Source: Sycobia sp. Sy_11 (lineage: Eukaryota; Arthropoda; Insecta; Hymenoptera; Epichrysomallidae). Taken from it: a DNA stretch of 64,000 nucleotides. The DNA is taken from the NCBI GenBank assembly GCA_018907035.1, contig JACCIC010000179.1, forward strand, positions 456,001-520,000, written 5' to 3'. Below are positions 38,100 through 49,970 of this stretch, piece after piece. Position numbers and translations under genes: made by a program. The notes under the pieces were generated by a model. It was not told the DNA's origin. It saw only the letters and a program-made list of their open reading frames with translations, and made no database searches. The first letter of the stretch is position 1, and the number at the start of each line of letters is the position of its first letter.

Positions 38100-38796
38100 C
38101 TCATCTATACTATGCACCAATTATAGAAAATATTATACATAATAAAATAAAAATACGGTATCATAATCCTTGTAAATGATACTGATTCGTTTAGATAATA
38201 TTCATGACATGTGATTTTTTAATGTATTTAATTATTTATAAATAATTTGTGTTTTATATATTATATATAAGTATTCTATAAAAGCGAAACGAGATAAAAA
38301 AAATGTTAAATACAAAATTTTCTTCTATAAAATGCTAGTTATCATTAAATCTTTCCAAACCTGATAGAAAAATAATCCGTGGTTAAATATACATATTTCT
38401 GCATAAGCATTGCTGTGTAACATTAAAAATAATTACGAGATAAGTTTTTTATTTCGACGTCTTACAAGGTCGTTATAAAAATTTTTGTCAAAATCATGAG
38501 AAATTTCTCATCGGATTCGTATTTCTTCCGAAAAATGCCAGTATAATTTTCGACCTATACCGGTAACCCTCTGCTTCTATATAAAAAAAGAATTATTTTT
38601 TCTATTATAGAGTTTATTATATGATTTAAGTTTTTTCCCCTAAGTTAGTCATGATATTTTATTATTAAAACGATTGTAGTTTGATGATTTTGTTTATAGC
38701 CTTTTCCGGTTCAAAGGATTCCAGCAAGTAGCGGCCCGTAAAAAATTACTATAATCTTGTTTATTATCAAAAGCTAATTTATAATATCAAAATAAG

Positions 38797-38851
<55 letters not shown>

Positions 38852-39522
38852 CGAGGCATATTTTAAGGAGCTAAGTATAAAATAAAATTCTAGTTTTATT
38901 GTTATTTAAAAATAAGTAAAATTTTATTTTTGTTAAATGAATTAATTCATACATCGTGTTAAGATTTAAAAGACATCTAATAATTTATCGGAAGAATTTA
39001 ACCAAACTACCAAAAGATTTCATGAAAAATACAAGAAGTCAAAACAAGTGTAAGTTAAAAATGCATAATACGAAATTAGACAAAATCTAAAATTAAAATC
39101 ACAATTACTTTTGTTTGCAATTTTGCTCGTACGGAAATTTTTGGTACATTAGGTAATCGTCTACTTTTCGCACGTAAGCGTATAGTACTATTTCAATATT
39201 ACAAGTAATTTTACAGATCAAAAATTTGTTAAGACAGTTTCATTGACAATTAAAAGAAAAACATGTAGAAATTAATGATTCACCCCAAATTATCAATCTA
39301 AAAATACAAAAAATTATTTTTTAGTGAAAATTGCAATTTTTACTAAAGAAAAGTGCAAAATATTGAAAACGAATATGAAAATTCCTAAATTAGATTTATA
39401 AAGAGTTCAAAAATAAACTATAAAAAAGGATTGATCTAGCTACATTATTTATGTTTTATTGATAAATTACGATATTGAAACTATAAATTCATTTTAAAAT
39501 TGCTGTTTCTATTAGTATTTTC

Positions 39523-39562
<40 letters not shown>

Positions 39563-40846
39563 GTTATTATTATTATTATTATATTAAACTTTTAACGTGA
39601 GAAGGCAAGTCTTTATCAATTTTCTGAAATACAGAAAATAATTATAGAGTAAAATAAAGAGTATATCAGAAGCAGGCTGTAGCAACATCACTATAATTCT
39701 TTGCAGAACGTCTAGAATTTTGCTAACGGAAAAGTTAAGTAAAAATTGTTATTTTATTTCGATAAATAAACTTGCTACCATATACATTCGTTTCTTTACA
39801 AATTTAATTGATATAAAAATATTTTGACTGATTTACATAATTAACTGAGTCTTATAACTGTAACAGATATAGCCATTTTTCTTAATCGTAAAACAAATAG
39901 TAGAAAACATAATTTTGATTCAATAAAAATATTAGACTTATAAATATAAAAATGACAAAATGACATTATTTAAAGTAATATAAAAAAAATAGTTACATTA
40001 TTTTCTTCACGAGCCTTAATTAATATGCAGTTGACTTATCCACTAAATATAAACATACATGATACTTTAATATTATAATATTACATACATGATATTATAA
40101 TAATTTGAAATATATTGAAAAGAACCTTAGTTTACAATATACGTCAAAAGCAATTTGTTCAAAAATTAGAAAAATTGGTTTGAAAAACTTATATAAAATT
40201 TAACTAATCTGATAAATACAATATTCGTGGCTTAATTTTCTCGTATAACGCAATAATTTTTTTTCATAATTAATTGATGTTCTATGAATATATAAATATT
40301 TTAAGAAAATTTAGATTTAAACTAAATTAAGGTTTTAGCATATATTATTGTAACTTATATTTTTATCAATATTGTTAATATTACAACTTCGAATATACTG
40401 TTGGATTAATAATCTTTAAAAATCTTATTGTATCGTTAATTTGTCATTAAACTATAATATCAAAGCATACTATTCTAATAGCATTATATATATAGTTAAA
40501 AAATTTCTAGCCACACAGTTATTAAAAATTGTACTGTAATCAGAAGGAAATCTTTAATCAATTATATACCAAAATTCTCGAGTAACGTCATATTTGATGC
40601 AAAAATCATATTCTACTAACACGATTCGCAATCATCACAAACAATCAGAACTAATTGTATCATATACATACAAGGAAGGATTCATTGAGCATTAAGTAAC
40701 CATAACATGTTAATTTTCTTAATATATGGAAATGCGAGAAGAAGAAGAATAATAATAACAATCCTGTTCAAATTATGCAAGTTCATCGAATGCGCAGAAG
40801 AGAGACAGAGAGAGAGAGAGAAAATTAGAATTAGAATTGTATTTAT

Positions 40847-40891
<45 letters not shown>

Positions 40892-41098
40892 ATGGAGAAT
40901 GTTAAACTTATGCTATTTTGTTTATAAATTAGAAGATAAGGTAAAATAAGTTTATTATAGCTGAAAAAGAGGAAGGTCCGCCCGAACCGTTAGTTTTATA
41001 TATACGTATAATCTAGACACGAGTCCGTACATGTTATATATAAGTATCGCTTTTCCGTTTCTACCGTTGTGTCTATATATATCATCGAGAGACGCGGA
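38100..41098. other. Tail-to-tail spacer between mle and the spaetzle gene
   Basis: AT-rich. It holds AATAAA at 38141-38146, about 40 bases past the mle stop (likely poly(A) signal), a (TA)n run at 38800-38850, a (TTA)n run at 39522-39581 and two (GA)n runs at about 40805-40887. Nothing coding was recognised. Confidence 0.6.
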
Positions 41099-41398
41099 TC
41101 AGTTGCGCCTGCGATACTGGAGCGGCGGGGTTTTTGGGGCGCGCACCTTTACCCTCCTGCGCTGGTCGTGAAGATTGCGGGGCGAGCGCGACGTGACGCG
41201 AAACTCGAGCGGCAGGTCGTAGCAGCGGCAGATACAGCAGCTCGGGAACTTGAACCAGTCGCTGAAGATGCCGCGGCACTCGTTGTTGGGATCGTAAGCG
41301 AGGAGCCGGTGAAGCCTGTACTGCTGCTCGCAGCGGCAGCCGTCCCGGCAGTACATTTGCTTGTTTTCGTGGCTGTCGAGCGATCGTATATGAATATG

Positions 41399-41466
<68 letters not shown>

Positions 41467-43928
41467 CGATATACACATATTTATTAATTCATTAGTAGGC
41501 TATATTTATATACAACGAAAGATTTTTACGATATTTTATGAAATTATCTCGAAAAAGAAACTTGTTGCCAATAAGATATGTATATATAAAGCTGCCAGAT
41601 ATCGCTAAGTGTGTAAAAGTCGTACTTCTATACAGGCAGTTTTTAAGAAATTTTGTCAAATTTCAAAAAAGTTTAACAAAGCCTGGTAATATTCACAAAA
41701 GGCTCGTCCTATTAGTGATTTTTGACAACTTGCAGCAAAGTCCAGCAGCTTCCAAAATTTGCTAAAATCCACTAAAATTCGTAAATAGCAAGGTTTGGTA
41801 ACAGAAATTATTTTCACGAGTAGTTCTATTTGAACAAAAAGTAAGAAATTCTCATCGTGCACGAAAGGATTCTATAAAAATATCGAAAAAGATTACACAA
41901 AGGAATTTTATAAGATTTAATGCGATAATTCAAAAGGGATCTATAAAATAATAAATTGAAGGAAAAAAACCTTTTATAAAATATTATATGCAACAAAGGA
42001 AACAAAAATTATATTAAGTAATGATTTCTAATTATTGCAGATTTGATTTCACGAATGATCGTATAATTCTCACACAAATCTCAACGTGCAAAGATTCGAA
42101 CAGAATTTTAAAAGGATTTCTGAAATAATATGGGACATGAATTAAATTCTTTTAGATGATTCTCGCAGAGTCTTGTTAGAATCATCACATGTATTTTCAT
42201 TGTTGTTATTATTTCTGTAGTATCCTTACGTAAATTATTTCAGAAATGAAAATGAAATAGAAGTATGTCACAAGCATTAAATTTAAAATAAATTCTTTTA
42301 TAAAAAATATAATATATTATATATTCTATCTAACCTTTTGAACTTAGATATCCACGTCAAAACTAAGAAATTAGATTTTTGTTACATTCCGTTTTAATAA
42401 TTAATAATTCCAAGATTTAGGGGATTGCGTAGTTTCATACAATTTTACTTCTTTCAGTAGGAGTCGGGACCTAAAACTACCGAAAAAGATCTTGCGTAAT
42501 TTAAGGCTAGCCTCTATTTAGTGATAGGGCGATATTGTTATTATCAACTAACCAAAACTAAAATATATTTAAAGGGATCGATAATTATGAGAAACATTTC
42601 TTACGTGCACTTTTCCCAATGGACGTATTGCTCAAACGGATAAAGATTTAAAAGCGCAAGCACTTCGCCTCGGGTATTGTTGGCCCAGAATGGTGCGACA
42701 ACTTCTTCTTTAACTGGACAGGCATTTCTGGAAAAATGTTATGATCAATAATAAACGTTTCACGATTTTATTAGTTCATTAGTCTTTCTTAATTAAAAAA
42801 ATTTTTTTTAATAGAAGACTATGCAAATTATTTAAAACAATATGAAAAAATCGTTATTTGTTATAAAAATAAGAAATAAAATACAGATTCTTAAATACTC
42901 GTATTATATTTGATAAACCAAAATATGGTTTAGTATCAGTACTTTTTTCAGCATACAGATATTAAGCATAAACCAATATATAGGGTAGCTAAGTATCGAG
43001 ACTTAGCATTTTGTGATATATTTCTTTTTTCTTTATTCCCAAGTCTAGATTTGCAGCTTTACGATTGTCCCAGATTTGGATTTATCGGTCCATCTATAAA
43101 CCAAATGGACATCCCTGTTTCTTATTCTGACGTGTCGAACAGACGTCTTAGGATGAAACGTTATTTATGCAATAATTTTATTTGATAGTTATAAATTAAG
43201 AACAATTAACTTTCAGAACATAAGCGACGAATTACATCGAATTTTATGTTTTAATTATGCGAAGAAATTTATTTAGAAGAATTAAATTAAAAATGGGAGT
43301 AATTTCAAACGATCTGAAAAGAACTATTAACGTATTCTCGCCCCTAGACCACCGTCAGTAAGATATAACAGGTGGTATAATCTAAGAAGTACAACGTTCC
43401 ATCGGAAGATGACAAACTTTTAACATGAAGGTATTTAAATTGAGAATTTTTAATTTATCGTCATATACATCTTATAAAATGTGATGGTGATTTTTTCTTA
43501 CTTAGCTACTTTAACAGATTATTGATAAAATACGCAATAACATTTAGTAAAACAAAGTTTAAATAAGAAAAATAAAATTTCAGAACACTCGAGAAGTTTT
43601 ACATAAGCGACGAATTACATCGTATTCTCATCTAGACGATTAAGCCTAATTTGAAGGCTTTACTTTATAAGAACTATGGGTGAAAATGTATTTTTTTTCC
43701 TTTGATTTTAAAACAAAATACCTCAGAAAATCGATTCTCGTCGAATGCAAAACAAGAAATCTCGATAAAAACCACAACTTACATTCCGCGAACTTTCAAA
43801 ACGGGCGCCTCTTGTTTCTCCTTAGCCGCGACATCCTGGAACAATTGGCCTTCCATAGATCCAACGGCAGGACTGCTCTCGGGCCTTTGAGCCTCGTGCA
43901 GCGGTTTGTATTCGGGCCTCGGTCTGAA

Positions 43929-43965
<37 letters not shown>

Positions 43966-46900
43966 AGCCGATGGGTTTTACTATCCTCCCCATCCTCCAA
44001 CGGGCCGTCGTCTACCTTAGCCGGAGCAGCGTCCGGAGAAGAAGACGAGGAAGAGGCGGAAAGGGCAGAAAAGGCCTGCACCGTCGAGGGCTCAGCGCCC
44101 TCGGGCTCGAGGGTCGTCTGGACGAATTCGCCGGGTATCTCGGTGAGCTCGTCCACGTCGCTGTCGAGCCTGTCGATCTGGCCCGGGATCTCGTTGATGC
44201 CGAGATTCTGGAAGGCGGAGATGCGCGGCAGGCTGGCGGCGATCGGCGACGGCGGGACCGTGGTGGACGGGCCGGCGCTGTCCGTCGGGGCGAGGGACGA
44301 CGGGACCGGCGTCATTCTCGTCCTGTGCGCGGACGGCGTGCTGGCGTTGATTCGCGACGGGATCGTGGACAACCAGGCGTCGTCGGGGACGGTCGGGGCC
44401 GCGCCGGTCGTCGCCGGCGAACTGGAAAGGGGCTCGACGGTGGCGATCGTTGGCGTTTCGTCGAGACGGGACGTGGACGGGATCGGCTCCTGATCCTCCG
44501 CGTTTTTCGGCTTTTCGAGCTTGATCGAGATGCCGCTGTTTATCGAGCGACCGTGCTGCTTTCGATCTCGCCTGGTGTCTTTGATGGACGCGATCCTCCC
44601 CGGTTCGTCAAATTCGTACTCGTCTTCGTAATTGAATTGCTTGTGCACGGAACTGGAATTTTGGTTTTCGAGTGTTAATTAATTCTCTATACAATTAAAT
44701 TAATCTCATTCTCAAAACTATCTATTATTGGTTTGTCAGTTCTTAAAATATATTGTAACAATAATATATTCTTAAGTAAACAAAAGTAACGATACTATAC
44801 TAAATAAAAATTTGAACAATACTGTATAATTGGTTTATGATTCATCGCACCAATCAGTATTTTAAAATATATTATAATGATTTTCGAAAAAGTGATTTCA
44901 GTTTCTTAAAATTTAAACAATAGTTAAATAATATTAAATATACATATTAGTTAATATTGAAATCCTAATGAAAAATGAAAATATATTTATTGTCTACCTT
45001 GAATCATCTGAGAAAAGATTATTATGATCATCCTCCAGCTCTAGTTCTACGTCATTCTTTTCTAGGTCTGATTTTAGAATACTAATGTGCTTTTCGTCTC
45101 CATACATACGCCTCATCAAACCCTGATTTTCTTGTACAAATCTTCTCACCGCTTGCCTGCAATTATAGTTCTAATAAATATAAAAGTTTTTGACAAACAT
45201 CTCTTTTTAATTTATATTTGGCATCCGTATTTTGTGCGAAACAATGCCTTGCTATCGCAATTATTACAAACATTTATTTAAATACTTCAAAGAATCATAA
45301 AAATAAATTATTGAAAAAGGTATTTTCTTGCAATGAACTGACAATGAATAAGTTAGATTTATAAATTACAAACGTATTCATTAAATTTAAGATGACCTTG
45401 TTCGATTTAAGTGAACTCTTCATACATCAATTAAATACTTTCTTCATTAGAGAAAGTGATTTGGTATGTTAAGAAAATATGTACTTGATGCTGTAGAAGT
45501 AAACATGTACTTGATAATAGAAAATGTTATCAAATTTTGCACTATGCGCTACTAATCATCAGCCATAAACATTGCATGATGCTTAATTCCATCATCATTG
45601 GCGAACATGATAAATGTAAAGATGCGTAAGAATGTTCAGGCAACTACAAGCAACAATACAGAGTAATAAAGAATGGAGATAAAGTGAAGAGTTATTCATT
45701 GCTATATTTATACTTAGCGAACTGCTGAATAAAATGGCTTTATTAAAATCTCATTCTAGTGAAAAATAATTTGGTTGCTCTATAACTTAATATGAAATTG
45801 ACAAAAATTTCTCTAATCGATATTGTAAAAAATGAAACGTCGAACGGGCTTTGACAGGTACGTCTATTTGCTGAAAAAGTGTATCTTCTATAATTTTTCC
45901 AGAATTTTTCTATCGATAAATGTTACTAGACTTTGCCAAATATTGCTCAACATTGTGATAATTTGTTATAAACTTTGCCAGATTTTGCCAAATTTATGGA
46001 TAAATGAATTTTCGAAAAATTATGGAGAAAGTCTCGTTGTATTGAATAAAGCTATTTGAGAAAATTTGGTAAAGTTTATAACAAAGTATCACAATGTTGG
46101 ACAAATTTGGCAAAGTCTAGTAAAGTTAATCGACAGAAAAATTCTGGAAAAATTATAGGAGAAGAGACACTTTTTCAGCAAAGAAACGCGCCTGTCAAAA
46201 TCCATTCGAAGTTTCATTTTTTACAATTTCGATTAAGGAAATTTTTCCTCCAAAAAGTTTCACTGACGTCAACGCCTAAACTTACCAGGGATAGGCGTGT
46301 CCGGCAATTGTGCACCAGTTCTCGCGGCTGAAATCACAGGGCAGATGCTCGAGCCGCGCCCTGCCGACACGCGAATAGGGCTTACCACAGGCGGACGAGG
46401 CATCGTAGCCAAAACCGCTGGGGCCACCCTCGATAGCGGCGTAACACCTTCCGGGCAACTCTGCGCTCATCATCTGTAAACCCAACATGTATTTTATATA
46501 AATGTATTCAATACCTTATTAGTAAATTGATAATTTAGATTTGGAAAAAGAGCTTGGAATTTAATATTGTGCATCGTACGTGATGTTTCGAGCGTGACCA
46601 GATGTAGCATATATATATATAGCGATGAGAAAGAAAACGATTTCCAATTGGAAGATGTATGAATATATGATATTCAATAAATATATGATTTCGAGATTAT
46701 AATCTATAAAAGAACAATCACACATGAAAATAAACGGTTCGTTAAAATTACTATATTTTCTAGGAACGAGTATACCGACTCAGAAGTATCAGAAAATTGG
46801 TAAAAATGTCTCTAATTTTATTATAATAGTAATAATAAAGAATGTAGTTATGATAAATTTTATAAAAAACTATACTAATTTTTCTCACACTTGTGACCCT

Positions 46901-48911
46901 GTCTCCTCGTTTCTATAATATCAAAGACGCCAACAAGTATATACTGGCTACGGTCGAACCCAACCTGAGGCCAGCCGAGGATATGGACCATCGGAGTTAA
47001 AAAGTTTTGCATGACCTTGTCGTTACTTAAATACTGAAAATTTCAATTAAATATCTTATGACCCTGAACTTTATTACTCAAGTATATAGTATTATTCTGG
47101 AATTGAGAGTTCATGTGACAAACGGGTATTCCGAATTTTATCTACCATAGAGAGGCTGGGTATGGTCCAGATTTAGCAAAACAAACTCTTTTGCTAGCAG
47201 ATGGAATGAAAGAACGACTTTTCGAGTAGTTGTGGTCAATTAAAGTTCGGCCGATCCTATACTCGTTAGTATAGACAATTATCCGTTTTTATCTTAGTTT
47301 TTATGTGGGAATAATTGAGATAAATAAACTTTGATTCACGATTTTTTTTAGATGTAATCAGAATTACCTCTCTTGGATTGGATCCAATTGATCTCGCAAA
47401 GATCGTGACGTCATCTTTTGAGTTTACACACGATTCGAAGCGGATCTTATTGATTTGGTGAACGCTCTTTTTTCCCGCTTAGATAATTAAAATCGTATTT
47501 ATGAACGGCTATGCTATTCCACAACGGTTGAATTATTTAACAATAATTAATATGTACAATGAAAATTTGGACGCTTTGGATGTTAATTACCTTTAATTCA
47601 ATTCATTTTAAAAATGTAATTTAAGCTCGTAAGTATTTGCAGTAAATAAAATCTAAAATTTATCTAAAAATAAAATTTATGGATATTGATGACTTGGAAT
47701 TAAAAAAAATCTGTGGTAAATGGCTCGTTTGATTGAGACTATAAACTCAGGACCTTTAATATTACAATTGCTTATTTGGAAATATAACGTAGAATGAAAC
47801 TATAACTGAAAAATGTCTAAAAATAAGCATATAGATAAAATGCTAAAAAATCTTCATTCTATTTAAGTAAAATAATGTAACATTTGCTTTCAACTATATT
47901 ATCAACTATAGTTCTGAAATATTACAGTGAATGTTTAAGAATTAAAAAATCTTGAAAGGAATTATTGATTACAAGGGCATCAGTTGTTTCTAATTACATA
48001 TAACTGAATTGTGCCCAATTATAAGTTTGAAATAAATAGGTTAACGAATGAAGAATATGAATTATCATAGATTATTGTATTTGAAGACAAAAAAGTCGAA
48101 TTTCTACGTGGTGGAGGGATGGTAAATTATAACAGAATATTTTTATTAAGGGACCATGTTTATTGAAAACTAGCTAGTTGGCAGTATAAATAGAGCGACA
48201 TATTAAATAACATAATAGTACCAATCATACAATTCACTTAAAAGAATCACATTATCGTTTAAAACATAAATAATTCAAGAAAATATCAAATACTCTATAC
48301 GTGCCAGCATCTGACTATATGTCGAAAGAGATCTATACCAATAGTTCAAAATTAGTGTCCCAGTGTACGTGCAAAGATTAATTTTGCGGAAATTCAATGA
48401 ATTTAACGAATATAACACAATATTTATCAATCATTGCTTTCATAAATACTTGTATAGCATACGTCCAAACTGCATTGGCTTTAAAAATAATTTGTAATAA
48501 AATAAAACTTTTACTATGATAACATGTAGTTTAGTTCCGTTTAGTTCCTGAGGATGAACCGCAGTGGTTCGAAACGTCGGACACCAAAGGTGAATCTAAA
48601 TTTAAGATGGTGGGGTCAGTCAAGTTGTGCTTTACTAACATAGAATATTGTTTTTATTATTTTTATTTTATTTATTATTTTATTTTTATATTTTTATTTT
48701 TATTTTATTATTAATTTTATTTATATTTTTAATTTTTAATATAATTTATTGTAGTAATAAATTTTATTTCTGATTCTTCGCGGGTGAATATAAATAAGGA
48801 CAGTCTGACTGTCATTATTTTAGCTAATATATTATATTATAAAGACTGCAAGACCGATAAAAATATTTATTAATTTGATAACAGGTTAGTTTAGTTATGG
48901 GGGCATATTTG

Positions 48912-48951
<40 letters not shown>

Positions 48952-49162
48952 TTGAAAAAAATAATCAAATTGGAATCTATGAACTTTTTGATCAGCAAAA
49001 CATAAATCAACACTCTTAAATACATCTTATATATGGTTATAAAAAGTGTAAATTTGTTACTAATTTTAAGGCATCGTGAAAATAAACAAAACTTCGAAGG
49101 AGCTGATCGGTTCAAAATTTGTAAAAATATATTATGAATACATTCCTTATAAAGAAATCTAT

Positions 49163-49214
<52 letters not shown>

Positions 49215-49824
49215 AAAGCGAAACTAACTCATCGACGCGGGCCGAATATATATTTATTAAGGCCAAACGTTTAAATGAAACCTCTCTCGGGTTTAGCGTA
49301 ACACTTTCACCAGGAAACATCGTTTCCACCGGGTGAGGAGACTCAGTCATTAAACGCATTACTGAACCGTTTCACTATATATATACATATGAGCACTAAA
49401 AGAGAAATTCCTATGTATCCGTGCCGCGATCTTTATCCGCATATAAAAACCGTACGCCTTCTTGCATATTACCGCGTGTATCGTCAAAACAACCGCGCGC
49501 AAGTTCATTTTATATGTATAAAATAAAAAGTCAAAATCGCCAAGTGCCTTCTCGACTCTGATCCTGGCGTGCGCGCACACGCACACACACACGCGCGCGC
49601 GCGCGCGTCGAATCGATACCGTTTTCAATTCAATCGAGGACTCCGCGCAGACGTCGTCACGTAAGAGAGACCGTCGCATTGAAATCGCGCCGCATCGGAG
49701 CTCTAGCGCGCCGCGCTTTTAATAACGATCCGCGGGTTTTAACGATTGATCCTCGAAGCACGTTTTCACCTGTATATATTATAAATATATGGATTAGCGA
49801 AGTCATATGTGTATATACTATATA

Positions 49825-49879
<55 letters not shown>

Positions 49880-49932
49880 CTGCGCCATATACTCGCAACA
49901 TCAGAAGGGTCCCGTTACACCGGTTTCTCTGT

Positions 49933-49970
<38 letters not shown>

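Noticed and set aside
43680..44678. 332-codon open frame on the plus strand (and a 195-codon one at 43906-44493)
   Set aside because: Both are antisense shadows of the GC-rich spaetzle exon 44652-43783; they contain poly-Leu or poly-Cys from the CTG run and have no domain of their own.
45832..46331. Two plus-strand frames of 75 and 91 codons
   Set aside because: They mirror each other because they lie on the arms of the inverted repeat; neither resembles a protein.
46920..47010. GC-richer patch considered as a tRNA or 5S rRNA pseudogene
   Set aside because: No box A/box B pair at tRNA spacing and no 5S internal control region could be matched.
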